Assembly: GCA_943787265.1 (NCBI GenBank)
Contig: CALSLT010000006.1
Coordinates: 1 to 64,000 of the forward strand
Length of the DNA: 64,000 nucleotides
Direction of reading: 5' to 3'
DNA from: an uncultured Planctomycetaceae bacterium
Lineage (GTDB): Bacteria > Planctomycetota > Planctomycetia > Planctomycetales > Planctomycetaceae
Shown here: positions 9,505 through 18,280 of the stretch, in pieces
How positions within the stretch are numbered: the first letter of the stretch is position 1
How the letters are laid out: every line of letters begins with the position of its first letter
Notes under the pieces: model-generated
Told to the model about the DNA's origin: nothing
Seen by the model: only the letters and a program-made list of their open reading frames with translations
Database searches by the model: none
Position numbers and translations under genes: made by a program

Positions 9505-11108
9505 CACTCATGAATCGTTCTTGCCTGTCTCTACTTGGAACGGCCGCTTGTCTGGCCATGTCAACGACCGGCTGCAACCTGCCCGTCGCAAAGCTCGCCC
9601 CGACGCTTCCGTCGCTGGACCACTTCTCTGAAGGTGCCCACGGGATGGCGTGTTGTGCGAATGGCGACTGCACGGCATCGAAACTCGGAGCAGTCGGGCA
9701 ACCATTACCAGGCCGTGGTCAATACCCGGCGGCGGGGATGTACGCCCCGGCGAGTCACTATCAAAGCAATCACTACCCAGCGAACCAGTATCCGGCAGGA
9801 ATTCAGCCAGCGTCGGAACAGGAAAGCAGATCAGTCTTCTCCTTGTTCACGGCGGATCGAGCGGCCAATCAAAAACAAGGGATGTTCTCCTGCGGTGCGA
9901 ACGCCCGACAGGCGACACAGATTCGATCGCAGAATCAAGCTTCAGAACCGGGGCAGTTTCCGGCCGGTGACACCAGCGGAGTTGCTCGCGTTGCTCCCCT
10001 GCCAGCCAACTCGACGGGCCCGCATCCACAATCGCCAGTTCCGTACGGTCTTCCAGCATTCACCGATCCGAACAGCCACGTTCAACAAGCCGGAGCGATC
10101 AGTTTTTCATACGCCGAACCGCGTCTGGCAATTTCTGATACCGGGCAAGTAGTCCAGGAACCCGGCGACCTGCCGCTACTGGGCAAGCCTCACGAACAGT
10201 ACCCGGACGAGTACCTGTTCGACGGCGGCGACCGCGATCACCCGGTGCATTACCAGGGCCCGTACCGCGATGGTCTGGAAACAGAAGACACGGTCACCGA
10301 ATACATCGACCACACCGGCAAGCCTCACGTTAAAGCGTCGAACCAGGTGGCCATCTACGCTCCAAGGTTTGCGGACGTTCGAGCTGTCACGACACCATCC
10401 GGCGAAACAGCGATCGGCCGGCTTGCTGGCATGCACGAATCGACTCGCGATTCGGGAGTCAGCAACCGAGTTGGTCCGCAGCGTTACACCGATTCGCAAC
10501 GACTCAGCGGAGTTCGAGTTCGCAGCCGAGCCAGTGGCGTGAACGCTCGCGAAGGGCAGCGTGGCACGAAAAATGTCGCGTCACTCACCGCTCACGAGCA
10601 ACTGCTTAACACCTACGAAGAGCTCTCTTACTTCCTGCGTGGCGAGATGCTTCAGTCGAACGAAGCTCGACTCGCAGCAGGAATCGAAGCCGCCACAACG
10701 TGGACTCGCGACGAAAACCCAGTCATGATCGCAACGCTCGATTCGCTGCATGAAGTCACTGCGAAATTTCGACTGGCGGAGATGGTCGGAGTCGAAGACC
10801 CGCGTAAAGACCCGGGCCGGCTGGAGATCGTCAAGGTCGCCAATACGTCAACGGCTAAGCCGGGCGACATCGTGACCTTCGCGATTCGTTACGAAAACAA
10901 AGGCGAACGCGAAGTTACCGACGTCCGCATCGTCGACAACCTGACGCCACGACTCGAATACATCGAGGACTCGGCGACGTCCGATCGCGATGGAGAAATC
11001 AATGTCCAGGACAACGGAGAAGGCAGCCTTGTCTTGACCTTCACGCTGGATGCACCACTTAAAGAAAAGACCAGCGGAGTTGTGACCTTCCAATGTCGCG
11101 TCCGCTAA
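9501..11108 (+). CDS. lipoprotein with C-terminal DUF11 (OmcB-like) repeat domain
   Basis: A 535-residue lipoprotein; lipobox STTGC gives the acylated Cys25. Residues 40-200 are low-complexity and rich in Gln/Pro/Ala/Ser with Tyr/His/Asn tracts (SHYQSNHYPANQYPAG). A charged middle part follows (residues 220-420). The last ~95 residues form one DUF11 domain: LEIVKVANTSTAKPGDIV, FAIRYENKGEREVTDVRIVD, LTPRLEYIEDS, ending GVVTFQCRVR. DUF11 domains are Ig-like and typical of large cell-surface proteins, including chlamydial OmcB. The start overlaps the stop of the paralogous exported protein by 4 bp. The protein may organise or anchor the products of the two upstream genes at the surface, which is an inference from operon structure only. 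Confidence 0.82.
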   Translation: MTLMNRSCLSLLGTAACLAMSTTGCNLPVAKLAPTLPSLDHFSEGAHGMACCANGDCTASKLGAVGQPLPGRGQYPAAGMYAPASHYQSNHYPANQYPAGIQPASEQESRSVFSLFTADRAANQKQGMFSCGANARQATQIRSQNQASEPGQFPAGDTSGVARVAPLPANSTGPHPQSPVPYGLPAFTDPNSHVQQAGAISFSYAEPRLAISDTGQVVQEPGDLPLLGKPHEQYPDEYLFDGGDRDHPVHYQGPYRDGLETEDTVTEYIDHTGKPHVKASNQVAIYAPRFADVRAVTTPSGETAIGRLAGMHESTRDSGVSNRVGPQRYTDSQRLSGVRVRSRASGVNAREGQRGTKNVASLTAHEQLLNTYEELSYFLRGEMLQSNEARLAAGIEAATTWTRDENPVMIATLDSLHEVTAKFRLAEMVGVEDPRKDPGRLEIVKVANTSTAKPGDIVTFAIRYENKGEREVTDVRIVDNLTPRLEYIEDSATSDRDGEINVQDNGEGSLVLTFTLDAPLKEKTSGVVTFQCRVR

Positions 11109-11263
11109 GCACACCTCACACGAGAAAAGGATAGCAATTCACCAGTTGCTAGTTGCCGGAGCTGCCAGCTTCGGCAACGGCGCAACCCAACTGCTGAGCA
11201 ACCCGAACACCACCTCGCCGCACAGCCTTGTGGAACTCAAGATTTGGATTCCCGCGAATCCGG

Positions 11264-11297
11264 CCCGCCACTCAAAGTGAGTGGCGGGTTTTCTTTT
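11264..11297 (+). terminator. rho-independent terminator of the 7281-11108 operon
   Basis: Perfect 10-bp stem, arms CCCGCCACTC (11264-11273) and GAGTGGCGGG (11279-11288), 5-nt loop, followed by TTTTCTTTT on the plus strand. It has no U-tract in the other orientation, so it serves the lipoprotein operon. Confidence 0.88.
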
Positions 11298-11329
11298 GCG
11301 CTGAGGAACGATCACCTCGGCGCCCCATC

Positions 11330-12328
11330 TCAAAGCTTTGGAAGTGCTGGGGTCCCCTTCTTCACGATCCAGATGTTTCGGAAGACGACCGGGTTGTTGT
11401 GGTCCTGCAGAAACAACGCACCGGGTTTCTCGTCGCTTTGGCGCCCGCCTGGAGTTGGCTTCGACAAGACACGCTTGTCATGAATGATGACTCCGTTGAG
11501 GCGGATTGTGGCGACGCCGGCGGCCGTGCGTTTGCCTTCCCTGTCGAACTTCGCAGCCGTGAATTCAACATCGTACGTCTGCCAGGAAAGAGGCGGCAGG
11601 CACATATTGAGGTCCGGCTTCGAGATGCTGTAGATGCCACCGCATTCGTTGTCTTTGCCTTCGAGGCCGAATGAGTCGAGCACCTGGCACTCGTACTGAT
11701 CGAGCAGGTACATCCCGCTGTTGCCCCGCTGCTGGCCACGTTCTTTTGGCATGTAGGGCGTGCGAAATTCCAGATGCAGCGTGAAGTTTTCGAACTTCTC
11801 TTTCGTACGAGCTCCGGCCTTTTCTTCAGGGCCAAGATTCTTCTTTTTGCCCTCTCCGACAAGCTTACCGCTTTCCCACGCGTCGAGGTTTGAGCCGTCA
11901 AACAGGACAGTTGCTCCTTTCGGCGGTTTTGCTCCGAGCGTTGGCGACTTCCGTTCGACTTTCTTCAAATTCACGTTGACCAGACCTGCCTGCCCGGTCA
12001 CGACTCTATCTTCGATTTTTGCATCCCAACTGAGTCCTCGCAATTTTGTGACGCCGTCGGCAGTCTCGCCTTTCATCTTTGTGGGCATACTCTTGTCCCA
12101 ACCCGCGCCGGGAAGTCCGCCTCGATACGCAACGGCATCGAATTTTCCTTCGCTCAGGGCGATCACCTGCAGACCGAACTTCTTGTCGCCAAGACTTCCT
12201 TCGTACTCGCCTTGAACGGCGAAGTCTGGTCCCGCTTTGGTTGGGTCGGTGAAGGCCTCGCCACCGGCTCCAAAGGCAAACGTGGTCAACATCGCCATTA
12301 CGGCAAACAGAACGCTGGTAATTTTCAT
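11330..12328 (-). CDS. DUF1080 (3-keto-disaccharide hydrolase-like) exported protein
   Basis: A 332-residue protein with signal peptide MKITSVLFAVMAMLTTFAFG. Residues 35-125 form a small beta domain (FAVQGEYEGSLGDKKFGLQV). The DUF1080 jelly-roll starts at KGATVLFDGSNLDAWES and includes ENFTLHLEFRTPYMP, RGNSGMYLLDQYECQVLDS, WQTYDVEFTAAKFD and a C-terminal FRNIWIVKKG. Those are the usual landmarks of the family, some members of which hydrolyse 3-keto-glycosides in the periplasm. The N-terminal domain in front of DUF1080 is a common planctomycete arrangement. The gene stands alone between the operon terminator and the divergent ceramidase-like gene. Confidence 0.9.
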   Translation of the reverse strand: MKITSVLFAVMAMLTTFAFGAGGEAFTDPTKAGPDFAVQGEYEGSLGDKKFGLQVIALSEGKFDAVAYRGGLPGAGWDKSMPTKMKGETADGVTKLRGLSWDAKIEDRVVTGQAGLVNVNLKKVERKSPTLGAKPPKGATVLFDGSNLDAWESGKLVGEGKKKNLGPEEKAGARTKEKFENFTLHLEFRTPYMPKERGQQRGNSGMYLLDQYECQVLDSFGLEGKDNECGGIYSISKPDLNMCLPPLSWQTYDVEFTAAKFDREGKRTAAGVATIRLNGVIIHDKRVLSKPTPGGRQSDEKPGALFLQDHNNPVVFRNIWIVKKGTPALPKL

Positions 12329-12473
12329 GAGTGGATTCTCCTCGTTGAGATTGTGGTATTTCGGATTGATCTGAAATCGGCATTGCCGGCCGATTGGATT
12401 TCTCGGCCAACATCTCAGAGACTTAAGGACTCAGCCGCAACCGAAGCACGAAACTCGAGTTCAGGAACACATC

Positions 12474-13769
12474 ATGGCCAACCAGCTTCGCGTCGCTCGT
12501 TTTTCAGTCGATGTCACCATTCCGCTGGGGCATCGGTGCATGGGGCTTCTGCCAACGAAGTCGAAAGAGATCGTCGATCCGCTGCAGACTCACGGCATCG
12601 TTCTGCTGAGTGATGACGATCCGATCGTGATCGTTGCGGTCGACTGGTGCGAAATCCGCAACGAGTCGTACGAACGCTGGCGGGAAGTGATTGCCAAAGC
12701 CGTCGGTACGGAGCCCGTGCGAGTTCTACTCAGCAGCCTGCATCAGCATGACGCTCCGGTCGTCGATGGCGGAGCAGAGAATCTGCTGAACCGGGCAGGC
12801 CTGGTCGGTGAATTATTCGACTTTGCGTTTCACGAAGACTGCGTTCAGCGAGTCGCGACCGCAGCGAAAGAATCGCTCGAAGACGCTCAGCCGGTGACTC
12901 ATGTCGGGCAGGGAAAAGCCAAGGTTGAGAAGGTGGCTTCAAACCGTCGTGTCGTGAATGCGGACGGGCGAGTGTCATACGGTCGTGGAAGCAGTTCGGG
13001 CCGAAATCCCGCGATGGCAGAAGCACCAGACGGTTTGATTGATCCGTGGCTGCGAACGATCAGTTTCTGGAATGGTGATCAGGCATTGGTTGCGCTGCAC
13101 AGCTACGCCACTCACCCGATGAGCTACTACGGGCGAGGCGGCGTTACCTATGACTTCGTTGGAATGGCTCGCGAACGTCGACGACGTGACGACCAGAAGG
13201 TTCATCAGATCTACCTTTCCGGCTGCAGCGGAGACGTTACCGCCGGACGCTACAACGATGGCTCTCAGGCCAGCCGCGAATTGCTGGCTCATCGAATCTA
13301 CGAGGGAATGTCCGCGGCGTGGAAAGCGACGGCAAAGCAGCCGATTGACGAAATCAAGTTTCGATCGACAACGTTTGACCTGCCGTTCCGAACGGAAGAC
13401 CGATTCTCGGCAGGTTACCTGCTGAACCGGATCGAGGACGACTCGGTCGAAATCCGTCAGCGCATCCACGCGGCCATGACGTTGAGCAGCCGACAGCGAG
13501 TTGTCAGCGGCAAGCCGATCGACTTACCGGTTGTCGATCTGGGAGCAGCTCGAATCGTTCTGTTTCCTGGTGAAGCGTTTGTCGGTTACCAGTTGCTCGC
13601 TCAGGAAATGAAGCCGGACGTCTTCGTTCAGTCGATCGGTTATGGTGAGTGCTGGCCGGGTTACATTCCTACGGATGCGTGCTTCGAAGACAAGTTTGAA
13701 GACACCTGGCTGTGGGTCGGTCCGGGATGTGAAACGCGAATCCGTGAAGCACTCGCCAAAGTCCTGTAA
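12474..13769 (+). CDS. neutral/alkaline ceramidase-like protein
   Basis: A 431-residue protein without a signal peptide; ATG 12474 follows AGGAAC. It matches the N-terminal domain of neutral/alkaline non-lysosomal ceramidase: start (ARFSVDVTIPLGHRCMG), the metal-site region SSLHQHDAP (compare SHTHSGP of true ceramidases), HSYATHPMSYYGRGGVTYDFVGMARE, and LSGCSGDVTAGRY in place of NLGDVSPN. The C-terminal part includes VVDLGAARIVLFPGEAFVGYQLLAQ and GYGECWPGYIPTDACFEDKFED. The family is common in planctomycetes, where many members probably act on other amides or sugars. Substrate assignment would be a guess, and the changed active-site text argues against a classical ceramidase. Confidence 0.82.
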   Translation: MANQLRVARFSVDVTIPLGHRCMGLLPTKSKEIVDPLQTHGIVLLSDDDPIVIVAVDWCEIRNESYERWREVIAKAVGTEPVRVLLSSLHQHDAPVVDGGAENLLNRAGLVGELFDFAFHEDCVQRVATAAKESLEDAQPVTHVGQGKAKVEKVASNRRVVNADGRVSYGRGSSSGRNPAMAEAPDGLIDPWLRTISFWNGDQALVALHSYATHPMSYYGRGGVTYDFVGMARERRRRDDQKVHQIYLSGCSGDVTAGRYNDGSQASRELLAHRIYEGMSAAWKATAKQPIDEIKFRSTTFDLPFRTEDRFSAGYLLNRIEDDSVEIRQRIHAAMTLSSRQRVVSGKPIDLPVVDLGAARIVLFPGEAFVGYQLLAQEMKPDVFVQSIGYGECWPGYIPTDACFEDKFEDTWLWVGPGCETRIREALAKVL

Positions 13770-13796
13770 GCTCCGGCGTCGCTCTTGCTCAATGTC

Positions 13797-13820
13797 ACCT
13801 CTCCCGCAAGGGGGCGAGGT
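13797..13820. repeat. short palindromic intergenic repeat (CCTC/GAGG type), second copy
   Basis: Arms ACCTCTCCC and GGGGCGAGGT around a short loop, closely matching 3695-3719. It lies between the ceramidase-like gene and the cyclase gene, where it may be transcribed as a leader hairpin. Confidence 0.55.
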
Positions 13821-13875
13821 CGCATCGAATGCTGGCGAGATCGGCGAAAACCAAGTCATCAAGGAAAGTTGCTCG

Positions 13876-15651
13876 ATGTTCGATCTGATAGTGCTGGGGC
13901 CCGATCATCGGCAGCGGATTCGGTTACCGCTGACGAGCGAGAAGACTCTGACGGTCGGGCGAGCGGATGATGCCGACGTGCCTGTTGCCTGGGAGCCGAT
14001 GCTTTCTCGACGGCACATCCAATTGACGATTACTGACGAGCAGGTTGCTGGTCGAAAGATTTCTGAGGCGGCGAATCCTGTGTTTGTTTCAGGGATCGCA
14101 ACTTCAAAATTTTTTCTGCAGGATGGCGAGGCGTTCGTTGTTGGCGCGACGGAGTTTCGACTGGCTGCGTCGCAGGCGGACGAGTCCAGCCAGCTCGATC
14201 GGCTGCTGGAGGAAATTCGTTTTGACGCCGGACAACTTCAGCAAATTCCATTCAGTGATGCCGACAAACGAATCGAAGTGCTGACTCATCTGCCGAGCGT
14301 GATCTGGGGAACTCGGACGGACGAAGATTTCTTTCTGCGGGTCGCTCAGCTTCTGCTGGCAGGGATTCCCCGCGCGGAAGCTGTCGCGATTGTCGAACCC
14401 GTTGGCGACAAGATCGAGATACTTCATTGGGACCGTCGTACGGAAACCGAAGGCGGAGTGCATCCCAGTAGCCGACTCGTTCGAGAGGCCATCGTCTCGA
14501 GCAACCGTAGCGTACTACACGTCTGGGAGCCGGAAGTCGACAACGACAATCCTCAATACACAGCGACGGGTGATTTCAACTGGGCGTTCTGCACGCCGGT
14601 TTCCGTCACCGGTCAGCCACGCCGTGGTCTCTATGTGGCAGGGCAGCTTGATGCTGCATCTTTTGCATCGGGCACCGACGAGCACAGCGCGTTACTAAGC
14701 GCGGACGTTCGCTTCACCGAGCTGGTCTCTGAAATCGTGTCTTCACTGAGAAGGCTCAGTCGACTGGAACGTCACCAGGCAGGGCTGCGACAATTCTTCG
14801 CTCCTCCGATTCTGGAAGCGCTCGGGCAGGACCTGGATACGGACATCCTGGAACCTCGTGAGTGTGATGTGACGGTTCTGTTTTGCGACCTGCGAGGGTT
14901 CAGTCAGCGAGCCGAGAACGCGGCGCACGATCTGACCGGGTTGCTGAGCCGGGTCAGCGAAGCGCTCGGATTAATGACCGAACAGATTCTGCATTACGGG
15001 GGCGTGACCGGAGACTTTCAGGGCGACGCTGCGCTGGGATTCTGGGGCTGGCCGTTTGCGACCGAGTCGGCTCCGCTGAACGCGTGCCGTGCGGCGCTGG
15101 CCATCCGCAAAGCCTTCGAAACAGCATCGTCGACGCCGGGCCATACTTTGGCCGATTTTGAAATGGGAATCGGCATTGCTCACGGCCGAGCGGTTGCGGG
15201 AAAGATCGGCACGTCCGAGCAAGTCAAAGTGACGGTCTTTGGCCCGGTGGTGAATCTGGCCAGCCGGCTGGAAACAATGACAACGCAATTGCGAGTTCCC
15301 ATCGTGCTTGACGAAGCGACTGCGGACCTCGTTCGCGAGAAGCTGGATCATCACGAAGCTCGAACACGCCGCCTCGGCAGAGTCATCCCGGTTGGCATGG
15401 AGACTCCCGTCATCGTCAGCGAGTTACTCCCGCCGGAGCACGAATATCCGCTGCTCAAAGACGATCACATCGCTCAGTACGAAGCGGGAGTTGACTCGTT
15501 CATCAACGGCGACTGGGAAAGCGCCTGGCAGTCGCTTCACAACATGCCGGCCGGAGACCGTGCTCAGGATTTCCTGGCCATGCCCATCGTCCAGCACAAC
15601 CGCCAGGCTCCCGCCGACTGGGACGGCATCATCCGTCTGACGAGCAAGTAG
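13876..15651 (+). CDS. FHA-GAF-class III adenylate/guanylate cyclase
   Basis: A 591-residue protein; ATG 13876 has AAGGAAAG 7 nt upstream, although the frame stays open further upstream. An FHA domain comes first (residues 1-100: TLTVGRADDADVPV, MLSRRHIQL), which binds phosphothreonine peptides. A GAF-like domain (about 145-285) and a helical linker (LRQFFAPPILEAL) follow. The class III cyclase domain (about 330-500) has metal Asp in VLFCDLRGFS and GDFQGDAALGFWG, and VVNLASRLE with the transition-state Asn and Arg. The two purine-selecting positions are unusual: the Lys normally before F-x-G-D is Asp, and the Asp/Thr position before VVN is Pro. The last 90 residues hold a short helical tail. 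It probably makes a cyclic nucleotide in response to kinase signalling. Confidence 0.88.
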   Translation: MFDLIVLGPDHRQRIRLPLTSEKTLTVGRADDADVPVAWEPMLSRRHIQLTITDEQVAGRKISEAANPVFVSGIATSKFFLQDGEAFVVGATEFRLAASQADESSQLDRLLEEIRFDAGQLQQIPFSDADKRIEVLTHLPSVIWGTRTDEDFFLRVAQLLLAGIPRAEAVAIVEPVGDKIEILHWDRRTETEGGVHPSSRLVREAIVSSNRSVLHVWEPEVDNDNPQYTATGDFNWAFCTPVSVTGQPRRGLYVAGQLDAASFASGTDEHSALLSADVRFTELVSEIVSSLRRLSRLERHQAGLRQFFAPPILEALGQDLDTDILEPRECDVTVLFCDLRGFSQRAENAAHDLTGLLSRVSEALGLMTEQILHYGGVTGDFQGDAALGFWGWPFATESAPLNACRAALAIRKAFETASSTPGHTLADFEMGIGIAHGRAVAGKIGTSEQVKVTVFGPVVNLASRLETMTTQLRVPIVLDEATADLVREKLDHHEARTRRLGRVIPVGMETPVIVSELLPPEHEYPLLKDDHIAQYEAGVDSFINGDWESAWQSLHNMPAGDRAQDFLAMPIVQHNRQAPADWDGIIRLTSK

Positions 15652-15660
15652 CGACGCAAG

Positions 15661-16056
15661 TCAAACCAGCATCAGGCACGCGACGACGGGCACCCAGGGA
15701 AACAGCTTATCCCATAACGAATTAGAACCCGTAATTCTCGCATCGTAGAATTCGGTGAAGCCACAGTGTGTGCAGGAAACCGCAACGAATCGATCGAAAC
15801 CAGGACCAGAGAACAGCCCGACTTCGTTGCTGATGTTCGTAATTCGCCTGACTTTAGCATCGGTGCATTCGCATTTTGAGCACTTGAAGCCGTCAGAGAT
15901 CTTTGTGGTGAAGTTCTCGCCAGCCCCGTCCTGAGCGTCGCTCCCGCTCTCACGCTGGAAGTCGGGATCTGGAGTACCGTCTCGGGCAGTTCCGCAATTC
16001 CAGCAGGCGGAAAAGTTATCTTCGATTGCTTCAGAACATTCTTCGCAATTCCACAT
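15661..16056 (-). CDS. zinc-ribbon protein with C-terminal membrane anchor
   Basis: A 131-residue protein with two zinc-binding units. The first, at the N-terminus, is CEECSEAIEDNFSACWNCGT. The second is FKCSKCECTDAKVRRI followed 27 residues later by SCTHCGFTEFYDA, which is the pattern of the predicted nucleic-acid-binding zinc ribbon family (DUF2082 type). The last residues (FPWVPVVACLMLV) are hydrophobic and could insert in a membrane. GAGGT sits 7 nt before the ATG at 16056 and is too close to the ATG at 16062, hence the start chosen. It lies just after the convergent cyclase gene and downstream of the phosphatase gene on the same strand (68 bp). Confidence 0.75.
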   Translation of the reverse strand: MWNCEECSEAIEDNFSACWNCGTARDGTPDPDFQRESGSDAQDGAGENFTTKISDGFKCSKCECTDAKVRRITNISNEVGLFSGPGFDRFVAVSCTHCGFTEFYDARITGSNSLWDKLFPWVPVVACLMLV

Positions 16057-16124
16057 CGACATACCTCGCAGCTCTGGTTTGAGATTGCGCGTGTTCTGTT
16101 CTCAGCGGTCGGATGTGGCTCCAG

Positions 16125-16922
16125 CTACCAGAGCTTCCAGCGGCTTTTCTTTGACCGGGATTCTCCGACGACTTCGACAGCCGGATTGCCGCTGGAGCTG
16201 ATGACTTCCCGCTCGGGGAGAAGTACACAGCTCAGGTCTCCGCCTTCGCCACCGGTTGTGTCGATGAGAATTTTCTTTTGTTCCATTCGGACGGCTGGAA
16301 CCTGAACGTGGCCGCTGACGACGGCGACCGGGCAATCTCCAGGAACTGGCGAGTCGACGTACGATTTCGAACAGAGCCATTGAGGTCGGTTCAACGAGTA
16401 ATCCTTCTGCCTCAGAATTCTGATCTGCATGTCGAACGGTGTGTTCGGATCCAGGCCGGCGTGTACGAAGTAGAATTCCGGATGTTCGATCCCCCAAGGC
16501 AGATCGGTCAGCAGGTCGACATGCCGATCGGGCAGTGCCGATCGCAGGCCTTCGAGATCCCCATGCTCGACGCCGTAGGATTCGAAAGTCGACTCCGACA
16601 GGTAATCGTTGACCCAACGAGGCGCCCAGTCGGCGTAGTCCGGAGTCGGGATCAGATTCAGCGCGCCGGCCATTGCGAGTTCGTGATTTCCGCTGACCAT
16701 CGTAGTTCGAGGATGCTCGACCAGCAGATCGCAGACGATGTCCATCGCCCCTTTGGTATCGGGACCGCGGTCGACGATGTCTCCGATAAAGACGATGCAT
16801 CGTTCGTCGTAGTCTGGACGTGACCGCAACTGATCAAGCACTGAAACGAGTTGATCGACCTGCCCGTGAACGTCGCCGATCACCGAGACAGGGCCCCGAA
16901 TGCGTGTCGCAAGCTGAGCCAT
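16125..16922 (-). CDS. calcineurin-like serine/threonine metallophosphatase
   Basis: A 265-residue protein with all phosphoprotein phosphatase signatures: GDVHG at 16-20, GDIVDRG at 47-53, GNHE at 78-81, FVHAG (about 171) and VSGHV (about 218). This sets the di-metal centre (Asp17, His19, Asp48, Asn79 and two later His). The family includes bacterial PrpA/PrpE and ApaH-type enzymes that remove phosphate from Ser/Thr/Tyr or cleave dinucleoside polyphosphates. Given the many Ser/Thr kinases in this genome, protein dephosphorylation is a fair guess. It has no signal peptide and so is cytoplasmic. The tail after residue 240 is Ser/Arg/Lys-rich. Confidence 0.9.
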   Translation of the reverse strand: MAQLATRIRGPVSVIGDVHGQVDQLVSVLDQLRSRPDYDERCIVFIGDIVDRGPDTKGAMDIVCDLLVEHPRTTMVSGNHELAMAGALNLIPTPDYADWAPRWVNDYLSESTFESYGVEHGDLEGLRSALPDRHVDLLTDLPWGIEHPEFYFVHAGLDPNTPFDMQIRILRQKDYSLNRPQWLCSKSYVDSPVPGDCPVAVVSGHVQVPAVRMEQKKILIDTTGGEGGDLSCVLLPEREVISSSGNPAVEVVGESRSKKSRWKLW

Positions 16923-17589
16923 GACGAACCCTCCCTGGTCTGTCGAGATCTAACCGCGCGAAAGACGCGGCCTCAAATATTGTCATTCAATCGCCAAATA
17001 GTGACGTCGCATGCCAGCCATGAAGGGCTGTAAAAAAACAGCCGCAGTGGCACACTGCACAAGATGTCGAAGCCACGGAATCGTATCGGCGATACGGCGA
17101 ACGCCTCAATACCGCCTCAACGTGATGACAGCGCGAGGCAAATGTGCGATCTGACCTGGCTGGTCGAACAAAAATGCCTCGTTGGCTGCGGGTTCTGCAG
17201 TCAGGGCTGTGACATCCCACCATTCCAGTTTCGTTCGATACTGCTACGGAGGTTGTGGCGAATCTTCCTTGTCAGACAGTGGAACACTCAATTTGTGGCG
17301 TAGATGCGCAATGCTCTGTCGCACTTTGTGAGTTAAAACCCTCGAATTCTTGGCATTCGTACAGTTAGCCATAGTGGCAATTGATGCAGGTTCCCGCAAA
17401 CGCAGGATTGGAGGGGTTCACTTCTAAGAATTGACTTCAGTTTGTCCCGATAGCATTTACTGGCGGCGAGTCACCCTCCCCAGTGCGGTGACTCCCGCGA
17501 AGTAAGAGTCAGCAAGAATCAGACTGAAGTCCGGGTCATCATCAGTGACTTAACTGATTCCTAATTCAAGTCAGAACTGAGGACCGATA
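16923..17589. other. 667-bp intergenic region, no gene seen
   Basis: Divergent space between the phosphatase and the LuxR-type regulator. Short frames at 16987-17223 (minus) and 17064-17303 (plus) have no supporting start signal, codon pattern or family text. The only structure noticed is the hairpin at 17468-17494 in the presumed leader of the regulator. A weak TTGACT at 17433 could be a -35 box, but no good -10 follows. Confidence 0.4.
17468..17494 (+). promoter_or_regulatory. leader hairpin upstream of the LuxR-type regulator
   Basis: Perfect 8-bp inverted repeat GAGTCACC / GGTGACTC with an 11-nt loop, about 95 bp before ATG 17590. No U-tract follows. It could be an operator or a leader RNA structure. 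Confidence 0.35.
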
Positions 17590-18264
17590 ATGATGCTCGC
17601 CGAAACGCAACGAAAAACGATTACGGTCGGAATTGTTGAGCCGCAGGAAGCGACTCAGTATGCAATCTCGATGCTCCTGAATGGCCAACAGGATTCCGAG
17701 GTGGTCGGCGTCGAAGCAACGGGCGAAGACGGCATGCGAATGCTGATCGAAAAGCGACCGAAGATCGCAATCGTCGAAGTTGACTTGGAAGGCCGTAGCG
17801 GGTTCGAACTCGCTGGCGACCTGGCCATGAGGCAACGCGAGACAAAAGTCATCTTCTTCAGCGCCTCGATGCCAGACATCTTCATTGAGCAGGCTCTGCG
17901 ATCGAAGGCCGCTGGGTACGTTCTCAAAACGGACTCGCTGTCCAGTCTGCTGACTGCCGTTCAGACCGTTTCCAAAGGCGGTACTTTCTACTCCGAGCCA
18001 ATTCGCGATCGAGTTTCGATTGACCCTGCCACCGGCAGCACGCGAGCACAATTCGAAAGCCGACTAACTCAACTAAGTGACCGGCAATTGGAAGTTCTGC
18101 GGCACCTGGCTTACGGGCTCAGTGTCAAAGACGTCGCCCGCAAGATGCACATTTCGGTGAAATCAGTCGACAGCCACAAGTATCGAATCATGCAGTCACT
18201 AGGGATTCACGACCGTGTCGACCTGGCTCGATACGCCATTCGCGAAGGGCTCGTCTGTGCCTGA
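17590..18264 (+). CDS. NarL/FixJ-type regulator with atypical receiver domain
   Basis: A 224-residue protein: receiver-like domain at 10-125, LuxR-type HTH at about 155-220 (LSDRQLEVLRHLAYGLSVKDVARKM, then SVDSHKYRIM). In the receiver the phosphoacceptor position is Glu63 by alignment of AIVEVDLEGRSGFEL with the usual D-x-x-x-P-x-x-S-G pattern; Asp65 is two residues off. The acidic pocket pair after beta 1 is reduced to Glu17 (IVEPQE). The switch Ser91 (FFSAS) and Lys113 (YVLKTDS) are kept. This implies a receiver that may not be phosphorylated in the usual way and could be locked in an active-like state. No partner kinase gene is adjacent. AGGACC ends 8 nt before the ATG at 17590. Confidence 0.87.
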   Translation: MMLAETQRKTITVGIVEPQEATQYAISMLLNGQQDSEVVGVEATGEDGMRMLIEKRPKIAIVEVDLEGRSGFELAGDLAMRQRETKVIFFSASMPDIFIEQALRSKAAGYVLKTDSLSSLLTAVQTVSKGGTFYSEPIRDRVSIDPATGSTRAQFESRLTQLSDRQLEVLRHLAYGLSVKDVARKMHISVKSVDSHKYRIMQSLGIHDRVDLARYAIREGLVCA

Positions 18265-18280
18265 CCGCAATCCTGCCCGG

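Noticed and set aside
13642..13875. N-terminal extension of the cyclase frame
   Set aside because: It overlaps the 3' end of the ceramidase-like gene and the intergenic palindrome; the ATG at 13876 has a good ribosome-binding site and starts directly with the FHA domain.
16278..16823. 181-residue plus-strand frame inside the metallophosphatase gene
   Set aside because: Antisense to all phosphatase motifs; no start signal.
16987..17303. Small open frames in the 667-bp gap
   Set aside because: No ribosome-binding site, no conserved text and no neighbour logic.
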